Assembly (NCBI GenBank): GCA_904063045.1
Contig: CAJFCJ010000001.1
Location: 1,123,501-1,187,500, forward strand
Origin: Dimorphilus gyrociliatus
Lineage: Eukaryota; Annelida; Polychaeta; Dinophilidae
Length of the DNA stretch: 64,000 nucleotides
Direction of reading: 5' to 3'
Shown here: piece after piece, positions 1 through 10,980 of the stretch
How the letters are laid out: every line of letters begins with the position of its first letter
How positions within the stretch are numbered: the stretch's first letter is position 1
The notes under the pieces: generated by a model
Told to the model about the DNA's origin: nothing
Seen by the model: the letters and a program-made list of their open reading frames with translations, nothing else
The model's database searches: none
Position numbers and translations under genes: made by a program

Positions 1-1249
1 TTCAATTATAATTGGGAACATCAAAAAACTCTGAACGAAAACTTTCTTTTGGAAGCTTTACCGAAAAAGATGAAAGCTGATCTAGCGATTCATGTTCACT
101 ATGACATACTTAGTAAAGTGTCATTGTTTCAGGATTGCGACAAGAATTTGTTATACGACCTTGTGCTCAAGCTACAACCACAGCTTTTCCTTCCCAACGA
201 TTATATTTGTCGTAAAGGAGAAGTTGGAACGGAAATGTATATTGTTATGAGTGGAATCATTGAAGTTGTAGGGGGGCCAAACAATAATACTGTATTCGCC
301 ACATTACAATCTGGTTCAGGTGCGTAATTCAGCCTAATATATAAATATTGATAATACATTATTGATTGAAAATTATTTAGGCAATTAGCAATTAAATTGT
401 TTAATTTCAGTATTTGGTGAAATATCCCTCCTGGCTTTGGCAGGTGGAAACAGGCGGACAGCAGATGTTCGTTCAAAAGGTTTTTCTCAACTTTTTATAT
501 TATGCAAAGCGGATTTCGAAGAAGCCATGATGGATTACCCGACTGCTTTAAAAATTCTAAAGAAAAGAGCAAGAAGGAAAATTGCTGCTAATGCTAAACA
601 TGAAAAAAAGGCTAAGGGTAAAGATGAGGGCGATAAAATGATAAGCGAAGAGGTTATTAAATCTAGACCTGATACTCCAAAATTGCTTAAAACAGTCGTA
701 AGGATGGTTGAACCAAATTCAAAAGTCATAGATATGCTATCAAGTGGTATGAAAAAATCAACAGAGAAACAAAACGAAAAGAAAGACGAAATACCAGACG
801 ACGATGATGAAATTTTGGTTGTAGAACAAACAGAAATCCCCATCAAAGGTGAAAAAAATTCAGACGATTCAGGTGTTGCAGACGAACCGGAAACTGATTC
901 AAAGAGACCGCCAAGTCAAATATCATTTCACAGCGAAACCGTTTCAATACTAAATCAAACGGAGTCACCTCCACCCCCAGTGATACATATTGAATCGGAA
1001 CCATCGAAACCACCATCAGGAAAACGAAGATGTAATAAAGTCATGCCAGAATCTAATGACAACGATATCAAACCATTATCTAAACCGTCTATTATACCTC
1101 CCGTAAAAAATTGCACAGTCACGCACGAAGCGTTGATACATAGGGAGAGAACGCCTAATGCTGATGACCTATTAAATGAAATTTTCGAACAGGGCTTAAA
1201 CAAAGATCAAAAAGTTGGTGAAACGAAAAATGGTGAAACCCCTCTCTAG
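1..1249 (+). CDS. CNGB: Cyclic nucleotide-gated cation channel, beta-type subunit (C-terminal part, 5' partial)
   Basis: Two exons are visible, 1-319 and 411-1249, joined in frame by a 91-bp GT-AG intron. The left part runs off the window. The translation begins in the C-linker and continues through a cyclic nucleotide-binding domain: the stretch with EMYIVMSG, then FGEISLLA and GGNRRTADVRS, whose Arg-Thr pair contacts the nucleotide phosphate in this family. The sequence after the domain (LFILCKADFEEAMMDYP, then basic KKRARRK) is closer to CNGB than CNGA subunits. The last ~180 residues are a charged, low-complexity tail rich in Lys, Glu, Ser and Pro. By family knowledge the protein acts in the plasma membrane of sensory cells as part of a heteromeric cation channel opened by cGMP or cAMP. 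A poly(A) signal AATAAA lies at 1330-1335. Confidence is high for the family and moderate for the beta assignment. Confidence 0.88.
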
Positions 1250-3640
1250 TAGGACCTTAACTTGGTATTATGTAATAACAAAAAGACCATATTTTACTAT
1301 CATTATATTTTTTCTATGATCATGTTATAAATAAAAAAAGCTTAAATTTTACCAATCAATATTTTACTCAATACTGACCATTTTAGGTTCTTCAACCGAT
1401 ATTGAACAATAGGCTTAAAACGTTTCTTGATACTAATTGAAACGACAAAGATAAAATGCTTAAAAAATTAAAACTACTAATTGCTGTTAGTTTTTATAAA
1501 CTAGTGAAATTCATACGGAAAAAAATGTCTTTTATCATAAATATCGTAAATTAAACAATATAAATAAGAATTAAAATGAAATAGATACATTTTAAATGAC
1601 CATACCATATTTTTACCATTAGTTTTCTTTTTAAACGTATACACTTCCAAAGAAAGCTTTCATATAAGTCTATCTTTTTTCCACTTTTGACTTCTTTCCG
1701 CCAAAGACGTAAACATTACAAAGAATATATTTGTCATACCTGCAATTCTATTCCCTTTTTAAAATGTCACATTTCTTGCTATGTTATTATAATTTTTTTT
1801 TTCTTTTTTCTGTCTTTTCTAGTTCAAATATAATATACGCGTATGACTTTAATATATAACTGGTTCATAGCATCCATGAATACATACATATAAATACATT
1901 TAAGAATATAACGTCTATATTATATAATTTAATCCCAAAACAATAAATGATAGATTATATATGGCATAAACTGCAGAAAGGAGAAAATTCGTTTTTTTTC
2001 TGCCATATCCTCATCGATTTTCCATAAGAAAAAAAAATGATTATTAATATTCATATTGTTCAATCAAGTTATATTAAGGAATTATTAATTGAATCTGTTT
2101 TTATGTACCATTTTGTAATTTTACAACTAACCAAGAAAAAGATCTTTTCATCTTTTCTCCTTGAAAACCATATTTAAGAGATTAAATGTAAAAAACAACT
2201 CAAGTAAACTCAAATTACGTAATTAATCAGGTGAAGTTTGAATAGTTCAAAGCTTTTTGTATACAAGATAAAAACTCTTTAATTATCAGAGTATACCTTT
2301 GAATGTTTTTGAGTTTCGGTATGTGAAATTTCTTTCATGTAAATATACAATAAATCTAGAATATGAAGGATTTTTATACGACTTAATTATCAAAAGATTT
2401 AAAGGAGTTTATACGTTAATTAAAGTTAATATATACAAAGTTTATTTGATTAATCATGAGAAAATAAAACGATTTAGTTCACTTTACCTAATGCCAATGT
2501 TTATAAGTTTAATGTTATAAATATCTTAAAAAAAGGAGATAAATTCACGAAAAATATTCTCTTTCCATAAGATATATTTACTGAAACATTCCATAACTGG
2601 GACAACTATTTTATATATACTGTATATATATATATATATATGCTTCCCCCTTTGTTCTCATTCCTCTTCTTTTCTTTTATTTTACATAAGAAAATTGTGA
2701 AAATCAGTAATAATATAATGATATAAACACATAGTCTATGAATTGTAGCTTCAATATACAATTCAATCATCCTTTGTTATTTTGTAAATTCATTTCATTT
2801 TTCGTTTCAGCTATTCTATTTTGTTTTGATTTTTAATTGTAATATAAGTTCGAAGTATATGTAATATAAATTATCGACGACTCTTTCCATATATAAACAA
2901 ACCCCCAAAATTAATATAATAGTTTACATCATTTACCAAATCAAGACAAAACATTACCAACAACAAGATACAGTTCGCTTCGTTACTATGAAAACTGTCT
3001 ATAGTATATCAATAGTTGTGATAAGTTAATTTCTTGAAAAAAAGTACTGATTAATGTTTAATTAATGAATACCAGTACTTTTAGTTGTGAAATCAATCAG
3101 AATTCTTATTTAAAATACTGTTAAACCCTATAGAAATTGGACGTATAAATACTAGAAATGGCTGCCACAGCGCCGTAGATTGTGCTACCGGCATCGTCAA
3201 AAAATTGGATTTATTACTCATTAACAAACGAAATATCAAAACTTTAATAATTGAAACTATGTATCGAATATTTATCTATATATTTAGTAAATTATTTTTC
3301 AAAAATCTTCTCAACAACTTTATCTATTCGATTAATTTGTTGGCTAGCTGATGAAAACTCGAGGGACATTCGGAATAAAATCGCTTACAATTCCAGTATT
3401 TTTTACTTTCTAAATAATTTTTTTTGAAAAAGTGATAAATTAATATCCTAAGAATCGTATTTGATTGATAACTCTCCAAAAAATTGAATATTAACGAGAA
3501 AAATGGAATGAAAAATCATCTTATCGAACACAAATGTCGAACGAATCACGTTCTCGTTAGAAAATTCTTGGCTGTATATTTCGACCAATCAGCGACGAGT
3601 ATCCTTCGCGCTTAAATAAGCGCTTTGGAACATTTCTTCC
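1250..3640. other. Intergenic region between CNGB and histone H1
   Basis: About 2.4 kb of AT-rich sequence with no exon-like ORF I can support. The first ~100 bases hold the CNGB 3' UTR and AATAAA. A short TA microsatellite lies at 2623-2641. The last ~100 bases are the H1 promoter. Poly-T and poly-A runs are frequent. Confidence 0.6.
3585..3623 (+). promoter_or_regulatory. Histone H1 core promoter: CCAAT box and palindromic TATA-like element
   Basis: CCAAT is at 3585-3589 within CGACCAATCAGCG. About 20 bases downstream, 3608-3623 reads GCGCTTA-AA-TAAGCGC, a perfect 7-bp inverted repeat around an AT-rich TTAAATAA core that sits where a TATA box would. The start codon is 69 bases further on, which leaves room for a short leader. 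Confidence 0.6.
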
Positions 3641-3691
3641 TCACTCTGTTGTTTTCACTCGTTCAGACTTACTCAAGTTACGTTCTCGAAA

Positions 3692-4246
3692 ATGTCGGCC
3701 GAAGGATCATCCCCAGCTACCCCAAAGCAACAAAAAAAGAAGGCACCAAAAGCCGCTAAACCGAAAAAGGTTGCCTCCCATCCGAAATACTCTGTAATGA
3801 TCGGAGCAGCTCTTAGCGCTCTGAAGGAAAGAAATGGCTCATCCAGGCAAGCAATTTTAAAGTACATCATGGCGAACTACAGCGTTGGTGATGAAAAAAC
3901 TGCTAACAATCACCTGAAGTTAGCACTAAGAGCTGGAGTGAAGAATAATAGTCTCAAACAATCCAAGGGAACTGGTGCATCTGGTTCATTCAAACTTGCC
4001 GATAAGGTGAAAGGAGAAAAACCGAAAAAAGCAAAGAAGGAGCCAGCAGAAAAGAAGAAGAAAGTTACTAAGAAAGCTGAGAGTTCACCTAAGAAAACGG
4101 AAGCGAAAAAGAAGCCCGCCGCAAAGAAACCAAAAGAAGCCAAGCCTAAGAAGGCCCCCGTGAAAAAATCTCCGGCAAAGAAAGCTAAGGCCCCGAAGAA
4201 GACGGCAAAAAAACCAGCAGCAAAAAAAGCAGCCGCTAAGAAGTAG
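3692..4246 (+). CDS. H1: Linker histone H1
   Basis: A single-exon gene of 184 residues. An N-terminal tail is followed by a winged-helix globular H15 domain (about residues 30-100, with SHPKYSVMIGAALSALKERNGSS and a GTGASGSFKL end) and a long Lys/Ala/Pro-rich C-terminal tail typical of H1. It binds linker DNA at the nucleosome exit site and compacts chromatin. The ATG follows CGAAA and gives MSAEGSS, a usual H1 start. No core histone gene is adjacent, so this is an isolated copy. I see no canonical 3' histone stem-loop in the ~190 bases after the stop, but an AATAAA-type signal occurs near 4421-4430, suggesting a polyadenylated replacement-type H1. Confidence 0.97.
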   Translation: MSAEGSSPATPKQQKKKAPKAAKPKKVASHPKYSVMIGAALSALKERNGSSRQAILKYIMANYSVGDEKTANNHLKLALRAGVKNNSLKQSKGTGASGSFKLADKVKGEKPKKAKKEPAEKKKKVTKKAESSPKKTEAKKKPAAKKPKEAKPKKAPVKKSPAKKAKAPKKTAKKPAAKKAAAKK

Positions 4247-4592
4247 ACATGAAATAATCACTTGTACATAAAAGACTGTTATTTACATATTGTATATAAA
4301 ATGTACAATGCATGCATATATTCAACTATATTCATGTATATAGATATTATGTATTCTTTATTTAAGTATAGTCAGAACCCGAGCTCTGCCATAACTGTTT
4401 AATAAGAGTTAAACCAATAATAATAAAGAGCGATTAAACTACTTTGGAGACACTTGATTTCTTTTTTAACGATCAAACCAAAAATATGCTTTGATCATAC
4501 CTCGTGGTAAAAGTACTCAATAACGCGTAACTGATGAAATTATCACAGTTTATTCGAAAATGAACATACAATAACTTTCAAGTTAATATTAT

Positions 4593-5588
4593 TCAAAATG
4601 GCGGTAAACCAAACTCTTCAGGAGCAAATTCTTGAAGAGAATTCAAAATCAAATTAACACCCTTCAGCGGTTGTTCCCAATCAGATTTGCTAACGTTCGA
4701 ATCGGGTATCCAAACGCATTTCATACCTGCTGCTAAAGCTGATTGAACTCCATTAGGAGCGTCCTCAAAAACAAGAACCTGATGGAATTCAATTGTCATG
4801 CAGATTAAAAAGAATATTTTTCTTTACCTGTTTATTATCTTGAGGTGGATTTTTGAATCTCTTAGCTGCAACTAAAAATACATCAGGTGCTGGTTTCCCT
4901 TTATGTACTTCAGGATCAGACGAGGCTAGAACCTCATGATGAAATAGATCGAAAAGTTCGCCATGATTTTGGCGTTTTAAAGCATAACTATAACTATTTG
5001 AACCGGTGGCAACTGCAATAGGAATTTTATGCTTGTGTAGATGTCTTATCAGCTTTTCAGCACCTTATAATGAAAGCCCATGTTAAAATGATAAGAACAC
5101 ATAAACCTCTGACCAATTAATACCTGGCAATAATTCAGCCTTTGGAAATAGTCTAGATTGTCCTTCATGCATGTGCTTTAGATATTCTTCAACAGTAATA
5201 GGCAGATTTAACTCATCTAAAAGGATGAAAATTATTTTGTGGTCGTGTTAAATACATGAAAATCATTAAATCTTGATCAAATACAATCAAGATAAAGAAA
5301 GCGCAGCGAGAATTAAAACACAATATTACTAACCAATGGCCACTTTTGCAGCTTCCTGTTCCTGTTTTCCCATTTGTTTCAATTTCAAGTCCCATGTAAA
5401 TTTTTTATTATATTTTTCTAGCATCTCTTCTAGTATAAGAGTATATAACTTCTCCGTATCTACCAAAATTAATTTATTATCGCTCAGGAAAATTCATGAC
5501 AATGTTAAAAGCAACATTCATTTAAATAGAACAAACCTAGAATAAGACCATCTACATCAAAAATTACATGTGATATTTTATTATCCAT
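4593..5588 (-). CDS. PUDP: Pseudouridine-5'-phosphatase, HAD family
   Basis: Five exons on the minus strand, 5588-5537, 5459-5334, 5216-5124, 5063-4828 and 4778-4593, give 230 residues, the usual length for PUDP/HDHD1. HAD motif I is HVIFDVDGLILDTEKLYT, with both nucleophile and acid aspartates. Motif II is the ATGS region, the lysine motif is HKGKPAPDVF, and motif IV is VFEDAPNGV. The ending SLQEFAPEEFGLPPF matches the family C-terminus. The enzyme removes phosphate from pseudouridine 5'-phosphate derived from RNA turnover, in the cytosol. Its 3' end faces the histone H1 gene tail-to-tail. All splice sites are GT-AG and the joined length is 693 bases in frame. The family assignment is very secure; substrate preference is inferred from similarity. 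Confidence 0.93.
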
Positions 5589-6789
5589 TTTACTAATATT
5601 TAGAATTTAATCGAAATGATTTATTTATAAAATTAAGACTTATTACAAAATATCAGTTAATACATGAAATGTTGATCGAATAGTGCTATCTGAAAAATCG
5701 CCAATTTTCTAATCTATCAATAATCTTAATATCTTAATTACAATAGTAATAATTTCAAATGATATTCATAAATAAATATAGCTCGTCCTATATAAACTAG
5801 TTTGACTTTTGTTATTGTTATGCAAGATCGACTAAATAGAATAGCATCATTTTCAAAGCTAATTGTAAGATATATGTGCGCAGTGTACGTTAAATGTAAA
5901 TTTAACAACAAAAGCCTAAAAACAAACTATGTTGTCAAATAGAGTATCAAGACAAAAATTTATTGATATAAATTATTAATATATATTCAGGCAAATCCAT
6001 ATCTATATAGATATTAATCCCTTTTATATCTAATTAATGAAAAGAAGATATCATTTATAGTAGCATCTCTAAAAAAGTCACATATAAAACATTAAGTTTA
6101 GAATTTGTTTAATTCTTTGTTATTCACTATTGATTTGTAAAGGGAATAGTTCATCATTGATTTTAGAATTGGCTGAAAATAGCTATACTACATTTTCTAT
6201 ATATGAGTGCTTTATGTAAAAATAAATATATTACATAATAAGCGTCTTTTGTATAAATTGAAATTGTAATAAAAAATTATCTTCTCTTTGCTGCAAAATA
6301 CTAAAATTATGTTAAATTGTGGTAGTTTAAGGTGGGATTTAATTCGATAATAAAAATGAAATGCACAGATTAATTGTAGAAGGGAAAGTTTCTAATCAAA
6401 ATAATTAACTACATGTATTTGACAAAAAAATGTTAATTTTGCTAAATTCGTTTATATATCTCGTTGCTTTTGGTAACATTAATTGGAATATAATTACAAA
6501 GGGTGTACACTGGAATTCTTTTATTTCAATGAGAAAAGCATATATGATTTTTTAATGCAGCCAGGTGGCGGTATGTACATACGCGCCATCTACTGGATAT
6601 AACATGGAATAAATTATGGTAATATATTAAATTTTAAAGTCTAATTAATTTTAAGAAAGATATACTAAACAGTGATTTTTTTTATCACTGAGAGCTTCCT
6701 TTAACCCTTCCCTAAATCTTTCCGCTGAGAAATCGTTTTAAAAAGGAGAAAAGCTGAAATAAACTAACGGCCGGACAGTGTGTCTGACC
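5589..6789. other. Intergenic region between PUDP and CTCF (divergent starts)
   Basis: About 1.2 kb, AT-rich, with no coding exon I can support. The first ~100 bases should hold the PUDP promoter. The right part, from about 6550, holds the CTCF-like sites and promoter elements listed separately. Confidence 0.6.
6560..6596. promoter_or_regulatory. Pair of CTCF-type binding motifs on opposite strands
   Basis: On the minus strand 6583-6596 reads CCAGTAGATGGCGC, which fits all 14 positions of the animal CTCF core CCASYAGRKGGCRS. A few bases upstream, on the plus strand, CAGCCAGGTGGCGG (6558-6571) fits 11-12 of 14. The two cores point in opposite directions about 11 bases apart. They lie roughly 250 bp upstream of the inferred CTCF transcription start. 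Confidence 0.6.
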
Positions 6790-6801
6790 TGCGCATGCGC
6801 A
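6790..6801. promoter_or_regulatory. NRF1-type palindrome in the CTCF promoter
   Basis: TGCGCATGCGCA is a perfect match to the palindromic NRF1 consensus, in an otherwise CpG-poor, AT-rich region. It lies about 800 bp upstream of the CTCF start codon, just before the inferred untranslated first exon. A GGCCAT element follows at about 6811. Such elements are typical of TATA-less promoters of housekeeping genes. Confidence 0.6.
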
Positions 6802-6819
6802 AAACGTATCGGCCATATT

Positions 6820-7584
6820 AGCATTGTCAGGAATATTTAATCGTTTTCGTCTTCTGCCTATAGATATTAAGATATTGCGCGATCAGATATTTATCGCCAT
6901 AAAACAAGCAACTGACAAGACCACGGAAAAAGGTTAGTTAAAGATTTTTTGTTTATCATCCAAGTATAAGACTCAATTCGCTTGAAAACGGCGGCGCTTT
7001 CACGGACGCCATTACTGGGCAGGTGGCAGTAACGTTTTAGAAGATGGCGCTTTCTACAATTTGGGTGCATTCAGTGACATCTAGTCATGCCAAAATCTTT
7101 TAGAAATTGACTCCAGGACAGGGGAAGGGTTCAATGTTAGATACTTTCCAGAACTTGTCCAGTTTTATTGTTCAACTTAACATCGGCAAAAATCCAAAAT
7201 GGCGCCACTGATATATTTAGAACTACACTATTTTTGCGTGTAACAGTTACGTGACGGTGGATAATGCCCATGGCTTTATAATTTATCATTCACCAATGAA
7301 TATGCTTTAAATTTATGTGATTTTGAACTGTATTTACCCAGCGTAAAATGCTAATTGGAAGCGTTCAGTAAAATTGGAAAATAAACAAATCGGTATCTTT
7401 TTCGGCTATAAAATTTCTTTTTGTCAAAAATAGTCTTTTTTTCAAATTTTCTTTAAATATTTTTCTATAGTATAAAAGTGAATTATATCCGCAAATTAAA
7501 ATGCACTTTATGTTAAAAGCTATTTTTATAGGCGAAATATATCTCAAAATGAACATTTTATAATTTCTTAGACTAACGATTAAA
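6820..7584 (+). other. Inferred CTCF 5' leader: untranslated first exon and first intron
   Basis: A good donor (AAAAAG then GTTAGT, intron from 6933) and an acceptor ending TTTCTTAG at 7571, 13 bases before the CTCF ATG, define a likely 5'-UTR intron of about 640 bp. This is much longer than most introns here. It contains further CTCF-like cores at 7016-7029 (plus, 11/14), 7037-7050 (plus, 11/14) and 7074-7087 (minus, 11/14). The transcription start is not seen directly. Confidence 0.5.
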
Positions 7585-10124
7585 ATGGATGCTACTGGAA
7601 CTACACAAGTCGAAAGCAGTGATCCTGCTCTAAATGACATTCAAAGTTACCTGGATAACTTTAATAAGGAAATTTCTAATGGTGGTAGCCAACAACAACC
7701 TGTTCAAGTCTTAACCGAAGGCACTGCATACTATACCGTCAAATCAGAGGGAGAAAAAGCAGGTCAAAGAGAAGCATCTGCAACAGGAGACTCTGTTGTG
7801 CTGACCAATGTGGCTTCAACATCTGGTGAAGAAGGCAAGGAAGGAGCTATTCAGGTTGCAGCCGCTGACGGTCAAAATAATGATGCCGTTGTTTTGAGTG
7901 CTAATCAGTATCAAACTGTAACTATCGTTCCCTCGGATGTTGATCAGTCAGGAGAAATGTCATACGTTCTCATAGTATCACAGCCAGAAAAACAAGATGA
8001 AGAGGAAAAGCAAATTACCGATGCTGATATGTCTGTTTATGACTTTAAAGAAGATCGTAGTGGTATGAATAGAGGAATGAGAATGCAGCCACGAAAGCCT
8101 ATTACTGGCCTTCCTTCTCAATTGATGTGTTCCTACTGCAACTACACGAGTCCAAAACGCTATCTCCTCACTAGGCACATGAAAACTCACTCCGAGGAGC
8201 GACCGCATAAATGTTCTATTTGCGACCGTGGATTTAAGACAGTTGCATCTTTACAGAACCATATCAATACGCATACTGGAACAAAGCCACATAAATGTAA
8301 AGAGTGCGACTCTGCTTTCACAACCTCTGGTGAATTGGTCCGACATGTTCGTTATAGGCACACTTACGAGAAACCGCACAGATGCACCGAGTGTGACTAT
8401 TCTAGGTGAGCTTGACAAAATAATTTTTCTGTGAAGAAAAGTTCTAAAACTATTGTATAACTATTGCAGCGTAGAATTGTCGAAACTGAAGAGACACATG
8501 AGATCACATACAGGAGAAAGACCCTATGCCTGCCCTCATTGTGCATATGCCTCTCCTGATACTTATAAGTTAAAGAGACATTTACGAGTTCATACTGGTG
8601 AAAAACCTTACATTTGCGACGTTTGCGACGTAAGCTAGAATTCTTTTTTTTGCAAATGTCCTTCAACTAATTTTGTCATTCATTTTCAGGCAAGATTTAC
8701 ACAGAGCAATTCATTGAAAGCTCATATGCTAATTCACAGTGGAAATAAGCCAGTTTATCAGTGCGAATTATGTCCCACTACTTGTGGGCGTAAAACTGAC
8801 CTGAAAATCCATATTCAGAAACTGCATACATCGGATAAACCGATTCCCTGTAGAAAATGTGGTAAAAGTTTCCCTGATAGATACACCTATAAGATTCATT
8901 TAAAGACTCACGAAGGCGAAAAGTGTTTCCGATGTGACTTCTGTCCTTATGCTGCACTAAACCAAAGGCATTTGGAAAGTCATATTTTAACCCATACTGG
9001 TGAGAAGCCATTCCAGTGTGATGAGTGTGAACAAACATTTAGACAAAAACAACTGTTGAGACGACACAAGAACCTGTATCACTCTCCCGAATACATTCCG
9101 CCAAATCCTAGAGTAAGAATTACATAAAATTGTTTGTATTAAACATTTCATATTGAGTTGTTTTTCTAGGAAAAGGCGTTCGAATGTTCGGCTAGTGGGT
9201 GCGACAAGAGCTTCGCTCACCGAGGCAATCTAATTCGCCACATGCAACAACACGAAGAAGGTGAAATTGATGGTAATGTTCTTTAAAAATTTAGTTAGTA
9301 TAAATGGAGCTAATATAAATTGTTTTTCAGGCGAAACAATGATGGTAAAAGCTGAAGGTGACTTAATGTTAGGTGAACAAGGCGAAAATCTTGTAGGAGA
9401 AATGGTTGACGAGGAAGGAAACACTGTACAACAAGTTGTCCTCATTCAACAACCAGACGGACAAGTTCAAGTTGTTCGTAAAGGAGATTCTCAACCTTTG
9501 ATAGTAACAAATGTAGCTGACCCCAGCGCTGGTGTAGAGGAAGCGTTGGCAACAGGCGAACAAAGCAGCAGAGCTGACAAGGAAAAACTGTCCATGGATG
9601 GAGACGAATCAATTAATGATGGTAAGTAGGACGTGCTTGTTGGAAATAAATAGCATTTCATAATTAATAACAAAAATAGATGACGATAACGAAATGAGAG
9701 GTCTAAAAGCTTCCCCCTCAACACCAGGCGAAGTCAGCCGAAGGGGGCGCGGACGACCACCGAAGAGACCGAAAATGGATGATGAGGATTACGATCCATC
9801 CGATGACGCAGAATACACTCCCAGAGGAGGCAGAGGGTTTGTGTTAGTTGTGTAATAGAATTTTCCTATTACGTTTACTTATGAAAACCGTTTGAAATAG
9901 AAGACCTCGAAAGGAGGTGTCAGTTGTCGATGAACCAGTTGCCAAAAGACAAACGCGAGAATCTGTAAGAACACGTGTTACAAGTAAAGGAGGTATGTTA
10001 TGATTAATTTTAAGTTTATCTTTGAAAATTAAAACTATTGTTAATGCAAGTAGAATCTGATGTAGACGAGAAGAAGGAGCAAAAGAAAAAAGACATAGAA
10101 GAATGCTTCGGTTTCGACTCTTAA
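7585..10124 (+). CDS. CTCF: CTCF, 11-zinc-finger insulator and chromatin architecture factor
   Basis: Eight exons: 7585-8405, 8470-8629, 8690-9112, 9170-9272, 9331-9621, 9680-9836, 9901-9992 and 10051-10124. They give 706 residues, close to vertebrate CTCF. An acidic N-terminal region of ~180 residues precedes eleven zinc fingers, residues ~180-500. Diagnostic fragments are [77 protein letters not shown] and [11 protein letters not shown], in CTCF order. The final finger is unusually spaced, with a CSASGCD knuckle. The C-terminal part has two AT-hook-like segments, [10 protein letters not shown] and GRGRPRKE; the second is made by the exon 6/7 join. CTCF binds long DNA motifs and with cohesin organises loops and insulation in the nucleus. 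The joined frame is 2121 bases with no stop. The identification is secure. Confidence 0.97.
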
Positions 10125-10980
10125 AAACATTTATGTTGTGACTATATTAGCACTAAAAAATTAATATATTAACTATATCATTAAATACACTTGTAGATGT
10201 AATTTGTCTTGTGGAAATTGTTTTTGTTTGCTGTATATGCGATTGTTTTTGTTTGCAGTATACGATCAACGTACATGTTTACTAAATATCGTTGTAGAAG
10301 AGTGCAGTGTTGTCAATAATTGACTAAGGATATTCAAGAGGATTTATGTTTCGAAATATATCAAATGTAATTCTTTTAAAGATAAAAATTGCCCACACTA
10401 CATGAAAAGTTTTGGTGAAGCACCTTGAGATTATACGTTATCTGACGCTTGGAATCGCTACCTGCCCCAGTCATCTAGCAAAAGTGTTTGGGCCCTTTCA
10501 TTTGATATATTAAATTTTTGCAATGATATTTAGTAAGTACACTTCTCGTTGATTAATATGTCGACTGTTTTATTCGACTTGCTCTTTAGTATATCTTCGC
10601 TGAGAGGAGCTTTATCTAGTTAACGTGTATTCGATACTGATACCATTAGTCCTGTAAAAATTTTCAAGCATGATACCTATCCTTATACAGATATATATGT
10701 ATATGATATATATTTATATTTGTATATGTAGATATTTACATATACAACTAAATGTGAGGATAATAACTATTTAATTAACCTTTTGTTCTAACTTTAAGGA
10801 TATTTTGTATATAACATTGCTAACCGTATAAAAAGTCAACGTGTTGATAAACAGAACCTATACCCAAGCCTAAGTAACATGTATTTTGTGTTATATATAG
10901 TCTCTTGGATTAAATTAATCCAATTATGAAATGAGTGGACTAAAAACACTATCTGACCAAATTGCCGTTAAAAGTACTCA
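10125..10980. other. 3' regions between CTCF and the DEG/ENaC gene
   Basis: About 0.86 kb separating two convergent genes. It is AT-rich and holds the CTCF 3' UTR (TTAAATACA near 10180). I see no coding exon, RNA gene or repeat beyond short TATATA runs at 10690-10745. Confidence 0.55.
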
